Below, piece after piece: positions 13,590-26,109 of a stretch of 64,000 bases of DNA. Both the position numbers and the translations under genes were made by a program. The stretch is from Typha latifolia. Its lineage: Eukaryota > Streptophyta > Magnoliopsida > Poales > Typhaceae. The number at the start of each line of letters is the position of its first letter. Position 1 is the first letter of the stretch. Under the pieces are notes generated by a model. The model was not told the DNA's origin. It was given only the letters and a program-made list of their open reading frames with translations, and made no database searches. The stretch is from NCBI GenBank assembly GCA_019914945.1, contig CM034102.1:15985501-16049500 (forward strand), written 5' to 3'.

Positions 13590-14240
13590 ATAAAATTCCC
13601 AAATCTCCGTTCCTTCCCAACCGTGCGCGTCGTTCTTCTCTCGACCACGGTCTCCCCCCTCCCCCTCCCCCTCGACGGCGGCGGTCTCTCTCCTCTCTAA
13701 GGTTAGTGGTCTCTCCCTTTAAAATTATTGGTCCAATGTTTTGAGACAGAAAGCATTGATCCTTAATCATAGCAAAGGCTTTAGCTTAGTAAATGTTTGT
13801 GACTATGTGCTTTTCTCTTCCAATTTCTGTTCTTCTCGGTCAATCCAGATTAACATCTTTTGGCTTGAACTCGTCTTTGTGTTCTGTTAGTTTGGATAAG
13901 AATGTCATATACTAATTTTTTGATTCGGTTGAACATCTGCTTCCTTTTTGTCTTATTTTGTATTTTTTGATTCGCAAATCTTTTTCGAACTTTTTATAAT
14001 CACGGCATAGACCTGCGAGTCCTGATATCAATTGAATTTTGGTGTACCGCTTGCGTTTATCTTGGGAACAGCCGTTTTCATCTCTTTCTGTGCACCTGCA
14101 ATTTTTTGCTCGTCATTTCTTGCAATTTTTCAATGGCAGTTTTGTTCTATACTAGTTTCTTGTACGTTGATGCAAAAGCTTGATTCGGAGAAGGGTCTGC
14201 TCCTTGTTGCTGTTCTTTAGAGAGGCCACTTCAGACTGCA
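13590..14240 (+). other. 5' leader exon and leader intron of the TMEM230-type gene
   Basis: A GC-rich pyrimidine leader ends at 13699 in CTAAG followed by GTTAGT, a good donor. The matching acceptor is at 14239-14240 (CTGCAG), 11 bases before the start codon. The intron is about 540 bp and T-rich. A leader intron next to the start codon is common in plant housekeeping genes. The left boundary (transcription start) is a guess. Confidence 0.55.
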
Positions 14241-14251
14241 GGTTGATCAAT

Positions 14252-15361
14252 ATGTCATCTCGACGCCAAGTGCGGTATTCACCTCTATCCGCAGAGGATA
14301 GGGATGACGATGTTGGTAATGAACAAGAGGATGTAGATCTGCGATTTCATTACACTCCGAAGTCATACAAGAAGATTCCATGGAAGTCAATTGCTCTCGC
14401 ACTTTTCCTCCTTTTGTTAGGATCTTTGCTTCTCTTTCTTTCTTACTTCATATTCACAGGTCACATGGACGGTGATAGATCTCAAGCAAATGGTCTGTTG
14501 CTCCTCGGTATTCTTGCCTTTCTTCCTGGTATGCTCTCCTTTGCATTTTCCCAGAATTCATCCCATTTAAGACAAGTTAGCTTTCTTTGTCGACTGCCTA
14601 AACTGACTGTCGTTTTGAGTTCATTTTAAGATGCGATGATTATGGTGATAACTCAGACTTGCTTAACTCTTTCCAAGTTATCCTGTATACTGAAAGCTTT
14701 TGATATCCTAGTTTTCTCTTAAGTTATCATTTGTCAATTTTGTAGACCTGTGATTTGATTATTCCATATTTATCTGAACTGGAAGTGCTTTGAGTTCAAT
14801 TGAGAATGAATGACTTTTAACAAATAACACAGCTGATTTATTTGCCTTTGACTTTATCTAGTGAGTGAATTGTTTTTTGGTTTCTTTCCCTTTAGTTTTG
14901 TTGCTTACACTCTTATTTTTCTTCACATAAGAACAAAACAGACTCCTAAACTAGCGTATTAATTGACCATTTTGGTGTGGACATAACAAGTGTGATAAAC
15001 ATTTTGTAATATCCAGTGGTGTTTACAATAAAGAGGAAATTGTCATGACCTGTAGGTTTTCTTTCCAATGAATTTTACACTAATTTTCCAAAAGAAGGAT
15101 GAAGTAGGCATAGCATAGTTGGGACACTTCCTATTTTATGGTCAGATTTCTTCTTTTTTTTGTATTTTATTTATGATACTCCAGAAGAAGCAAATGCTGG
15201 CAAAATGGTTTTCTATATGTAACTGCTTACCTGCTGTGTTTTGAAGTCCATATATATATATATTTTTTATTCCATCTGCAGGGTTTTATGAGACTCGTGT
15301 TGCATATTATTCATGGAAGGGAGCACCAGGGTACACGTATGCTTCCATCCCTGATTATTAG
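14252..15361 (+). CDS. TMEM230: TMEM230-type transmembrane protein
   Basis: Small two-pass membrane protein. In animals the family sits in secretory and recycling vesicles; its plant role is not known to me. Exons 14252-14528 and 15282-15361 join in frame to 118 residues, a normal length for the family. The N-terminal 45 residues are charged and acidic. TM1 is about residues 50-70 (SIALALFLLLLGSLLLF) and TM2 about 80-98 (GLLLLGILAFLPG). The conserved C-terminal tail is FYETRVAYYSWKGAPGYTY, ending SIPDY. The split Gly codon across the intron restores LPGFYETR, the family's most conserved stretch. Recognition is by that tail. Confidence 0.88.
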
Positions 15362-16901
15362 GTTTTCTCGGAAGACTCAGGCTGAAAGATGCATGTTGAA
15401 CTGAGCTGGTATAGATATCATGACCAGTAACACACTCTCTTCCCTCTCTTTTCTGTGAGTTTGGATGAATACATATAATTTTGTTTGTAACCTTCAATAT
15501 CTAGTTGTTGTGCTATGAAATTTCATTCTTCTGTGCAAACATTTACTATTTTTTGACAAGTATCAGTATTTACATATTCCAGTCCCAAGCACCTTTGAAC
15601 TGTCGTGTGCGCCAACTCCTTATGCCTATATTTTGTTACTACTAGTCTGTACTACTTTTTTTTCACTCTCCATTTATCGGAATCAATCAATTCCCTATCT
15701 CTACACCTTGTACTTACCTGTGGATTGGAAGTTTCATGTGCTATCGATCTGTTTACTGAAACAATAAGCCAATTGTTGTTCCGCTCTCTCTTTCAGTGAT
15801 AGTCTGGCAAATTTGATGTTTGTTTACAATTGCAAGAACCTCTTGATCAGCGATGCATTTTGTACATTCGAATGATTTCGTTGGACAGCTGCTTCATCTC
15901 TTCTCTTCTTTCATAAGGCTACCATCATGTAGTAAAGTAGAAACAAATTAAACTTTTCTTTTCCAATGCTTTTATACTGCATATATCTGTTTCCTCTTAG
16001 CCCCCTGCCAATTTCTATAGCACAACATAATCAACTAATCTACTGTATATTAAATATTATTTTGAGAGACAGTGGGTATCTTGTGTGCACCTCTAGGGTC
16101 AATTATTCTTTAGCTACTTTGCTGTTCTGCAATAATGGTAAAAGATCAAAATTGGAGTTCTAATTTTCTTCTGGAAGTGGTGCATTATTTGGTTGGAGCG
16201 AAATAGGATTTTTAATCACTTACATATAGATGGAATGAGCCCATGCATTACATAATAGCCTGTGGTGGTTGTGTTTCTTAGTATGTACTAAAACCTCTTG
16301 TCCAGCGGCAAATTGAAGAATATGTCTTAGAATGATCAACTATAATGAATCTAATTTGTCGGATTGGGCTTCAGAGAGGATTATATTAGAGTCCTAATCG
16401 GATAAAGAATCAAGTTTATTTACTTCGCATAATACTAACGTTAATATATATATTAATTATGATGAGTCCCTTTAATTCACGAATAAGAAGAAAACGTTAA
16501 TATGACATTTTATTTCCAAAGAGTCATTAGTTTTTATCAAGAAAAATGGTGACGAAAACATGAATAAGAAAAAATGAACTTATTTGCGAATAACGAACTA
16601 ATCGGTGATGAAAGCATCGGACGTGCAAGCTGCCACTGAAGAGCTTCAGTTATTGGTTTATTTTTCTTAGTGGGATTGATATTTAGTAATTTTTAGTAGA
16701 ATATTATTTTTATATGGTTTACGTTTATGGTCCAATTTATATATTAAGAAGGGCTAATCACTTTTCTACATTAAAATTACAAATAAAAAAAACATCGCAA
16801 GCTTGCTTATTATCCCTGAATGCAATGTCCAAACTTTCCCACACATTATTGAGACATATATATATAAGTCGAATTCTTATCGATTCTAATCTCATACATT
16901 T

Positions 16902-16937
<36 letters not shown>

Positions 16938-17277
16938 TCTTTCGCCTCTCTCCAAGATCCCATCTCCCCAGTTCCCTCCTCTTCTCCTTCCCCCTTCACG
17001 CTTCTCGCACCACTTTCCATACATTCTTGGATCCCCGTGAAGCGCGTACTAGTTCGTCCATCATCAACTATGCCGCAATCTCTGTAACGCTCAACCATCG
17101 CCACAAGGATCAGATCCACTCAGAGCAAGAGACTCGTGCTTGGATTTTGCTTCTTTCCTCCTATAATTGCAGATTAGATCATGCTACCGTCGCCAAACCA
17201 AAAGACGATTCCAGATAACCACAATTTGATGTAGCCAGTGTCGAAAAGGTTGGATCTTTAACCCTTCTTTGCCGGAA
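15362..17277. other. Intergenic region and leader of the membrane protein gene
   Basis: No gene seen. It contains the TMEM230-type 3' region, a (TA)n tract at 16904-16935, and then a pyrimidine-rich leader. In that leader two short upstream frames start with ATG: 17070-17087 (5 codons plus stop) and 17181-17234 (17 codons plus stop). Confidence 0.5.
16904..16935. repeat. (TA)n microsatellite
   Basis: Sixteen TA units in a row, about 345 bp before the start codon of the membrane protein gene. It could overlap the promoter TATA region. Confidence 0.97.
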
Positions 17278-18312
17278 ATGGGTCAGTTGATCGGGGCACA
17301 AAGCTCTCCAAGGTCGATCCGCAGTGCCCACCTTAGGCCTGAGCTCCCGGAGGTCGGTGCCGTGCCGCCGATGAATGCATTGGAGATCTTGAGAGAGACA
17401 GTGAGAATTCTCCGAGCCGATCCCTCCTCCTTCATGACCATTCTTGCTCTTCTCGTCTTCCCTGTCTCAATTGCCCTCCTCTCCAATGCCTTCATCGACG
17501 CCTCTATTGTCATCGCTCTTGCGCAGCGCCTAATTCTACTTGCTGTCGCCAGTGGACTCCCACTCACGCATTTCCTCAAACAGCTGTGCTACCATCTCGC
17601 CGGCACTGTTGTCTCCTCTATAATCTGCTTTCCCCTTCTTTTGACCTTCCTTCTCGTAGCCAAGGCTTCAATTGCCTACTCTGTGGCCTGTATCTATGCA
17701 GGCAAGAGAGTGGTCGCCACAGAATTCATTACAATGGCAAGCCGCATTGCAGGGCGTGTTGTCACCACCTACCTGTGGGTCTGTGTCACTATATCAAGTT
17801 GCCTCGCTGTTTTCCTAGTGCTTCTGGTTGCCGTCTGCAATGCATTTGCTGTACTCATGTATCCTCCTCAAATCATTGTCTATCCGGCATTGTTAACTGT
17901 ATTGGTTTTCTCAATGGTGTATGCGCACACAATCATAATTTGCAATCTTGCTGGTGTGATATCTGTTCTGGAGGATGTCTCGGGGCTGATGGCTTTGCTC
18001 AGGTCAGTGCGGTTAATCAGGGGGCAGACACAGGCGGGGCTTCTGATCTTTCTCGGGTCGACGATAGGGATGGCATTTGTGGAGGGGCTGTTTGAGCACA
18101 GGGTGAAAACATTGAGCTATGGTGATGGATCTTCGCGGTTATGGGAGGGTCCTCTTCTTGTGCTTATGTACTCATTTGTGGTGCTAGTTGATTCCATGAT
18201 GAGTGCAGTTTTCTACTTCACTTGTAGATCGTTCAGTATGGAAATGATAACTGGAGATGATTCCATGGAGGAGCAAGAAATGATTGCAAGTAAATTGGAG
18301 GATGTTAGCTAA
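17278..18312 (+). CDS. Intronless multi-pass membrane protein of unknown function
   Basis: A single uninterrupted reading frame of 344 residues from ATG at 17278 to TAG. The open frame runs a little further upstream, but only through non-ATG codons. The N-terminus (about 35 residues) is Ser/Pro-rich and soluble. After it come a conserved-looking stretch (ALEILRETVRILRADPSSF) and six or seven hydrophobic segments, near residues 52-72, 108-138, 162-195, 200-230, 255-275 and 292-318. The tail is acidic. The layout resembles plant membrane proteins with no assigned function, such as that of Arabidopsis At1g69430, the neighbour of AGO7 there; I rely on memory for that. No enzyme motif or transporter signature is visible, so I assign no function. 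It is convergent with the DHHC gene to the right. Confidence 0.82.
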   Translation: MGQLIGAQSSPRSIRSAHLRPELPEVGAVPPMNALEILRETVRILRADPSSFMTILALLVFPVSIALLSNAFIDASIVIALAQRLILLAVASGLPLTHFLKQLCYHLAGTVVSSIICFPLLLTFLLVAKASIAYSVACIYAGKRVVATEFITMASRIAGRVVTTYLWVCVTISSCLAVFLVLLVAVCNAFAVLMYPPQIIVYPALLTVLVFSMVYAHTIIICNLAGVISVLEDVSGLMALLRSVRLIRGQTQAGLLIFLGSTIGMAFVEGLFEHRVKTLSYGDGSSRLWEGPLLVLMYSFVVLVDSMMSAVFYFTCRSFSMEMITGDDSMEEQEMIASKLEDVS

Positions 18313-20387
18313 TGCCTTCCCTTGAATTATCAATTTCAACATCATCTTTTCTGGAGAAATAAGAAAAGGGAATGTTGGGAGAGGGTAAAACTGCAGAACT
18401 TGTTATCGACTTAAAATTTGTGCACTGTGGGATCCTTTCCTTTAGAAAAGGAAAATCATGTATGGAAGACTTTGGGGTTAAAGACTTTTGGGGAAGCTTC
18501 AGCTTTTTGTAGTGAAGGCAACCAGGGAGCAACATCTGGGAGTGTGAACTGCAAACAATGGATTAAAATTTCCAGCATAGAGTTTTCTTCAAAGAGGATC
18601 TAGATCTTGAAGTCTATTAAAGACCCACATAAATATGCCTTATGTTGTAGATCATTGATCTAGTTTTCTCCTAGTTTTCACAAGGACTGCTCTGTGAGCT
18701 AATGGTTTTAGGAATTTATGTGGCATGTAATACAATGTAACTACCAGGCCAATTGTTAAGGCATTTTCTCGGCACTCACTTTGTTGAGCTATATGTAGAT
18801 CAAAATATACATTTTCATACATCACTTGTGGAGAAAATTCTTAATGGCTCAGTAGGGTCTGTTGTTCAAATTTACCATTGGATTATAGTTGTCTTCTGGA
18901 TGCCATATACTTTGCTAGTATTGACAGCCATCAGAGATGTTTTGATATCGTGTGTAATTCCGTGGCACTCGGAAGATTTTCTCTGGTATGTCCTTTGCCT
19001 TTCTAGTAGTTTGAATGCTACATAGTAAGCATACCTTGTATCATCATGACATGAATAATGCTCTCTTACTTCTTGTGAATATGCATCTCTTTTTTGTACC
19101 ATCTCTTATGTTCCATTTTGCTACTTTCCTTATCACCCTACTGTGTCTTTGTAACTACATCTCAGTTCCTTCTCTTCTCTTCTTGGGAATCATTTGACGT
19201 ATGTGATCTACATTATTGTCTCATTCTAGAGGAACTTCTCAGAAAACAATTCTCATTGCTAAATTTTTTTTGTCGGTCATCAGGTAGACCAAGGGAAGGT
19301 ACCTGCTAAGTTGCCATGTTTGAGTAAGTGTGGTCTGAATATGACAGTCAGGTACTCAGGTAAAACCTGAAGAGGTAGCCCAGGTAGGTGCACTTCTGTT
19401 GCTAGTCAAGTCAAGTTGCAGAACTTCTAAAAATGATAGTCCTTTTGAGTTTTGATATACAATTGATTGTTTCCATCCTTTTACTAAAGAATTTAGAAGG
19501 ATCTTTTACTTTTTCTGCATTGAAAGGAATTATTTTTGCTAAGTTTATGCTCTTCTTTTTCTTTTAATTTTGTGAAAGGCATAAAAAAATATATTGTCTA
19601 ACCGAAAGTGTTGTTTTCCTTTTGTAAGTACTTATAGCAAGGAGTACGAAGAATGTTTATGTACTGAAAATATGAAAGACATTGCTTTTAAATATTAAAT
19701 TGTTTATTGAACCTATCACTGTCAATGATATCCAGGCCATTAACTTTCATTCCAAGAAAAATTAAGTTTTGAATCTAGGCTTGGCTAAGTTATATACTTT
19801 TTAACTTGTGAATTATCCTGTGTAGGTTTTTTAATTGCTATCACCAGCGTTACTTCATTGATGCTTCGTATCCCTTACCGAAGCCTTTTCTTGAGCCAGC
19901 CAAAATTATCTTCCTGGCACCGATAATCTACAGGTAATTTGGAAATCACCATATGCACATACACAATATATGGTCACATAAAGTGTTACTAGCCAAAATA
20001 ATAACAAGAAATTCAAATAACGTTGTGAAGAGATACACATGGAAGATCTTACGTAATCTCAAACTATGAATGCTGGAAACGACTTCCTGATTTAGCCTCA
20101 AGAATATGCAAGAATACAATCACGAAGCAACAGAGAAAAGTTGAGTACATTGGTTGAATGCCATCTGGTCAATACAAATGAATCTAGATGGGCAGTAATA
20201 TGTTTCAACCAATAAAAGGAATTCTATCTCATAAATTTTTCTGAGGATTGTCATAAAGCTTCATGCAAGATCCAACTATTGCCACCTCAAAAAAAATGAG
20301 AACTCCCCTTGAAACCCTAAGTTTAAGTAGAAGTCAGACTACATGAAATCCTACTGACCATTTACATCTTTCAGGGACAGTCTTTCC
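18313..20387. other. Intergenic region between convergent genes
   Basis: The two 3' ends face each other here. I see only short, unrecognised reading frames. A stretch at 19827-19932 is flanked by acceptor-like TGTAG and donor-like CAG/GTAATT, but it encodes nothing I recognise. Confidence 0.45.
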
Positions 20388-23300
20388 TCAGTGCAGTCTA
20401 CTATTAGTTAGAAGGCCTCCAGAGGAGGATGCTTTTGGATTAGTTGTTGCACCACTAGTGCCAGAGTTGAGGACAACATTGGCCCAGTTGGATGACCTGT
20501 GTACAATTCGTGAAGGGATTCGATCACTGTCTTCACCCCCGGATGCTTCATACCCATCACTGGTTGATCTTGAAAGATGAATTCCCTTCTGTGCAGCAGT
20601 TCCTGATGTAGGCATAGATGTGAGCCCCTGCACTTCTTCAGCTCCAGATGAAGAAATGCGAAATGGATGGAGATCAGGTGAATCCAAACTACTTTCAGGA
20701 GAAGAACCAACAATTCTAGTGGATGATTCAGTTCTGCTGGGCCAAAAAGCACTCCTAGCTTCAAGCTGCAGGGGAGCTAAGTTTGTGGATGTTTCTGGGA
20801 CAACGTCATTGCTATTATCATCTGTGGCACTCCCAGATATTTTTGCAAGGGGTTCAAGAGAAAGTTCAGTAGGAAGCCTTCCTCTCTTGCTAGCCTGCCT
20901 GTTATTGTCCGGCCCTGGAATGATCCTGCCACCCACACTTCCATAGCTACTGTCTGTTTCCTGTCCCATTGGCACATTTCGTCTCACAATCGGTTGAAGA
21001 ACCTTGGACTTCTTCCTTGCCTCAGCAGCAGCTTTGGAAACTTCTTCTGCGTTAAGACGAGCAAGTGTCCAAGGACTAATCTTCACAATTCCTGAAGCTT
21101 TTCTCCTGAGTCCTTCCTCCTCCCTTACCTTCTTGCTAGTAGAATGAAGAGAGGTACCAATCTCTGATGGAATAACGTCAAACTAGGCAAAAATATAGTG
21201 CCTTGTCATTATTGGCTGGTTAATAAGGTAAGATAAATGATAAAAAAATTTAAAGCACATGTATTTTTTTTCATTAAATTTGTGAGAAATGTCAAAGAGA
21301 ATCTTTGCTTCAAGCATTAAGTCCATTCATGCTTTCACGACAAGATCCACTAGTGTTATTGTTATGGGCAATGATAGGGCGGACATAACAACGATCTGTT
21401 ATGTTACCTCATGATATTTATAGTAATAATAACATTTCAAATCATATGTATTTCAGAAATTTCAGTGATCAATCTGATGTTAATCAAGTAATGCACTTAG
21501 GAGGAGGTTAAAGAAAAACTAATGATGCACATGATACCTGATCTTCAACGAACAATCTTGGAGGAGTGCACCAAGAACCACGGTGAAATGCACCAAATGA
21601 ACTGGCACTGCTAAGTCCAGTGAAAGAGCTCAATTGAGACATCTGTGGACTCTGCTGACCACTAACCCCTTGCTGCTCTTGCTCCCGCAAAGCTATGATG
21701 TAATCATATGTGCTGATTCCCTACATAAATCCATGTAAGCAGCATGGTTAGCTTACTCAATTTAGATGAAAGGAAACAATGCTAGCTTTAGAGTAAACCC
21801 CAGACCTAGAAGGATGTCATGCATTCCTTGCAAATCAACAGCTATGAAGTTTGTGAACTTCAGTATTCACTAAATTTAGGTATGTCCTTTTTTTTATTTG
21901 TACACTTATACAATGACCAAAAAGAACCAGCACACAGTAACATTGTCATATGATTAGCAAAACCCGAGCATTACATGATTTACATTAAGCCCTAAATTGG
22001 ATACATTTTTTTGCTGAAATATAGTCTACATATTTAGTTGGATACTCTGGATGTCAGAGATACACTAAAAGTCAGTAGAGAACTGCCCACTAATAGAACA
22101 TTGCAAAAAAAATTCCACTTTTAATGTTAAAAAACTTGTGCAATCTCTTCTATATTCTCAACTCATCAGATCATAGTGTATTTGTCAAGTTCACGACATA
22201 TATTTAGTGCTTTGCTCATGTTGATACATTGTTAGAGTTTTAGTCATGTTTTAATGTTTAAAAACAGCCAATATAATGTTATATGTGATATTGTTTATGA
22301 TGTAGCAAATCATTGATCACTCAGTCACAATATCAAGAAAAAACTGAACCTTACCTTTTTAATAAGAAGGATGTGGAAGAAGAAAAGCTGAGCAAGTGGT
22401 AATGTAGCAACCATTGCTAGAAAGGTGCACGATGCCTGCAAATGTAGTCAAACTCCAATTATTCACTAAGACAAGCATTCTCATTGAAAAACTAACTTGA
22501 ACTTGATGTAAGTTGATTTGAAATAAACTTTTAGGCAAATTAATTTTAAACCTATACTGAGATAGGGGAAAGAACAATTAAGAAGCTGCAGTATGAAAAT
22601 TCAAAATGAAAGTAACACATCTAGTTGGTTGGAACAAAAAGTAGATGTCAACCAACTCACCACCACAATAATGAAAGGCACCAGAGAGAAGCTGCTCCCC
22701 AACTTTACGACAATTTCAGCAGAAAATTTCTTTCGCTCCAGGAAACAGAGAATCAGCACAAGCACTCCTATCGACCACTGTAGAATAAGCTGGCCCAAGG
22801 TGCACAAACCACGTATACCTGTCAATAATCAGCTAGAATGAAAAGGACATGGAACAAAATGCTTCCTACATGTCTCTACGCAGACGTGTAATGGATGGTG
22901 ACTTTGAAAGTGAGGACTGGACAGAGAAGATGCTTAACATAATGGCGTAACTTTTGGGCACTGGTTAGGTTACACATACAGCATCACTTGCATCTAAAAC
23001 AGTCAAAGGAGTAGGAAAGCTTGTACTTACCAAGAGGAGTGCAGAAACCATGAGGATGAAAAACCTTCTATAGTTTCTTCTTCCTATGCAATTATTGAGC
23101 CACTGCAAAAATACAATAAATCAAGAAAGTGGAGGGCAATTGTGGTTATGTTATGCACTAACATAAGGGAGTACATAAAACACATCACCAATATCTTACC
23201 CTGCAGTGATGATCAAAACCATCAACACATTTGTCACAAACTCTACAGTGCTTACTGTACTTCAACACCTACACAATGTCCAGACAATTGTAAGAGATCA

Positions 23301-25171
23301 AACACTATAACCAGTCTGTTTCCTCACAAAATATATTGACACGTTTATACATTTATTCCTAAAAACTTAAACTTTAATGAGGTTATGCACTCTTTATTTC
23401 CCTCCAGCATATAATGTTCGTAAACAACAAAGTTTTAACGGGACTACCAAGTTAATGTAATTCCATATTATTTCATTGAAGAACTACATCCTTAATTAAG
23501 AGAGGTGGTCTATGATGACAGAGAAGAAACAAATGAAACATGACATTTTGTGAGACCAAGATAATCAGCTTGGAGAGGAGGCAAATTGAATCTTAAAGGA
23601 AAAAAGATTTCCTAGAGAAAGATACCAGTAGAAACAATCTTCTGATATTGGGCACATACCTCCACTTCACATAGACTGCAGAAAAACATGCCCTCCTCAC
23701 TCATTTGATGTTCAGAAGACTGCTCAGGTGAACAGCACAAAGTACATAGAAAAGAAAATGGGCAACAGGTGAAGAAAAGTGGCAAGGAAATTATGTTGCA
23801 ACAAGATAAATTCTCGCTCTCTGGTCTACTGCATAACTTCTCGCTGGCAGCAACGGTGCTGAGACCCTCATGTTCTGGCGTTTCTCCGTCTGCTGCAGCC
23901 TGTAGTTCACTATTTGAGCCTAGTTGTCTGGGTTCTCTAGGATGAACTTGTTCTCCACTATCATCTACTTTCAAATATTTCTTAGATTTGAAAATCCCTG
24001 GGTCCCCAGGATCAGTTGCAGCACACCAAACGTATAAGCAAAAGACACATGTAACCTGAAAAAAAGAAACCTATATTAGTACTGTTGCATGTTGCAAGCA
24101 GTAAATTTTAACAAGAATAGTCCAGAACAGGGTATACTGGCATTCATAAAATGTTTTAACACAGAAAGAAACGATTACACAAAAATAGGTTCCAATAACA
24201 GGAAGGGACTACCTAGGGATTCATTAAGACTATATGTCTCATTTAATAACAAAATGTGAATGTCCAATTGATTGACAAATCATAGATATCTTATGATTTG
24301 TCAAGATCTACCAATTCGATCTATTAAAGAAATATTGGCCTCATCCAAATAGTGGGAAATTGGGGCTAAGAAGGATATGCAGTAAGAACTTCATTATAGG
24401 AAGATAGGAGCATCTGAAAACCTATCAACAGTCCAAGGCTCGAAATAACATAGTAGGCCATCGGTTAGTCCGGGAGCTACCATGCTGATAGTTGCTTTAA
24501 GAAAAAATTGCAGTAAAGACTTTAAACTGACATATGGAACAACCATGTTATGGGACCATGCAGCATCTACATGAATGCAAACTTTTTCTTGGACATAAAC
24601 TTGCAATTTCTCGTAAGTGAGAATGGCACAATGGTGGTATAATTGAAAATGTAAACTATATCAAGTCCTCTCCGAGCCCCAAATTTGTACATCACTAACA
24701 CATTTATTACATTCTTGCTCCGGAATATATTGAGCACATCAAAATTAAAAAACCATGCCATTCTTCCGCAAATAAGTTACAAAAATCAAGAAGAAATTAC
24801 ACCAAAGAATGGAAGTAGCCCACTTCAAGAAACAGCTACCCAGAGGCCATTTAAAGCATCGACAAGTAGATCTATAGCCAATATAGCCAACAAAAGAGAA
24901 AAATAGAAAGCAATGGCTTACCAGAGGAGTGTAGAGTCCCATAACCACATACTGGAACAGCTTCTTTCCAACAAAGGGCACAAAGAACACATAGAAAGCA
25001 AAACCCAGCGCCAGAAACACAGCTATAGCCACCACCTACACATCGAGAAAAATGTTTCTTTTATATGGATATGTGAATAAAAAAGAACATCTCAGCAACC
25101 AAGAAGAACCCGGTCAGGGGAGGCAATACCTGAAGAGGATGGTAAGGAAGCTGCCATCCGTGCTTCCTCAT
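20388..25171 (-). CDS. PAT22: DHHC-type protein S-acyltransferase (PAT22 type)
   Basis: Integral membrane palmitoyltransferase that transfers an acyl chain to protein Cys. Nine exons on the minus strand: 25171-25130, 25035-24922, 24055-23660, 23268-23200, 23102-23031, 22789-22661, 22435-22355, 21720-21538, 21182-20388. They join in phase to 626 residues. TM1 and TM2 lie at about residues 13-60, followed by TDPGDPGIF, a typical DPG motif. The Cys-rich domain is CSLCEVE, then [22 protein letters not shown], with catalytic Cys206 in DHHC. TM3 (LILQWSIGVLVLILCF) and TM4 (AMVATLPLAQLFFFHILLI) follow, then KKGISTYDYI, which matches the TTxE-type motif position. The long Ser-rich tail contains ISPWTLARLNAEEVSKAAAE, which I recall from the At1g69420 group. 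The start at 25171 gives MRKHGWQLP, the usual N-terminus. For exon 6 an acceptor 29 bases further into the gene than the first available AG is needed to keep the frame. Confidence 0.92.
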
Positions 25172-26073
25172 TGCGATTCAGACCTCAGAAGTGGAGAAAG
25201 CCAAGTAGGAAGCTCGAATCCACCAAGAGAGAGCACGCAAATGGGGCACAACTGCAATGCTAGTAAGGAAGGATTCAGAAGAATGGGAAGGAGAAGATAT
25301 TAGCAACTAGGGTTTGGTGGGGAGAGAGCGAGAGAGATGGGTCCTTTGTTCGAGACCCAGCCGATCCAGTGAGGCACAGATTTTATGGGGAAAAGCGGAG
25401 AGCTGTTGGGTTTCTCTTGTCCTTAGTAATTAATTACGATCACATTTTTATCATCAGTAATTACGATCTTGATAACACTAATTACCGCAAAGCAGCTCTG
25501 TGAGCAGCCAACCAAAACTAAGCCACCAACAACTAAATAATTATATAAAATTATTATTTTTTAATTATTTAAGAAGAGCTCATTAGATATGTGTTAGATA
25601 ACCAGATTTATTTCTTACCTTGTCCGCAGTCATATTACTCTGCTGCTCCATCATGGCTGCCAATTGCCAAATCATACAAGTAAAATTAAATTATTTTTTT
25701 AAATAAAAAATTTAGTTAAGAAGATCGATCACGTACTGTCAGGTATCCCATTGCATGAAAGTGAGATTTGGCCAATCTTGGTTTTAGTCAACAGTTCTCT
25801 TTTTGTTTCCTCCTCCGCTCTCTATCCAATATCGTTACCAACTTTGGCTTCCTCACTTACTCTTTCTGTATTGATTGCTGTAATGATTTTGTCCTCCACC
25901 TGCTATAAAACTTTTTTGACTGATTATAGAATGCTAGATACCCCTATAACCCTATTGAACCAGCTAACTAGTAACGATAAAGATAAAGATAAACCCATCC
26001 CTGGTTTAATTAGTTCATGATCGGAGACTTGAAACTGCTACTACAGTCTTCTTCCCCAACTTCCTCATTAAAA

Positions 26074-26109
<36 letters not shown>

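Larger units (their letters stand above)
10752..13590. other. Intergenic region with two GA/CT microsatellites
   Basis: Holds the AGO7 3' region and DNA upstream of the TMEM230-type gene. I see no gene. It has a (TC)n tract at 11525-11563 and a (GA)n tract at 12303-12333. The second follows a TATA-like stretch (12290-12300), so an unannotated short transcript could start here, but the only reading frames after it are short and resemble no known protein. Confidence 0.5.

Noticed and set aside
19827..19932. Stretch flanked by acceptor-like and donor-like sites in the intergenic region
   Set aside because: No frame reads as a known protein and neither neighbour needs another exon; splice-like hexamers are frequent by chance.
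22790..22825. Earlier acceptor for exon 6 of the DHHC gene (CAG at 22819-22820)
   Set aside because: It shifts the frame; the CCAG at 22790-22793 keeps phase and gives the expected TM3.
25201..25300. CTCGAATCC near 25215, similar to a tRNA T-loop
   Set aside because: No acceptor stem, D-arm or anticodon arm can be built around it.
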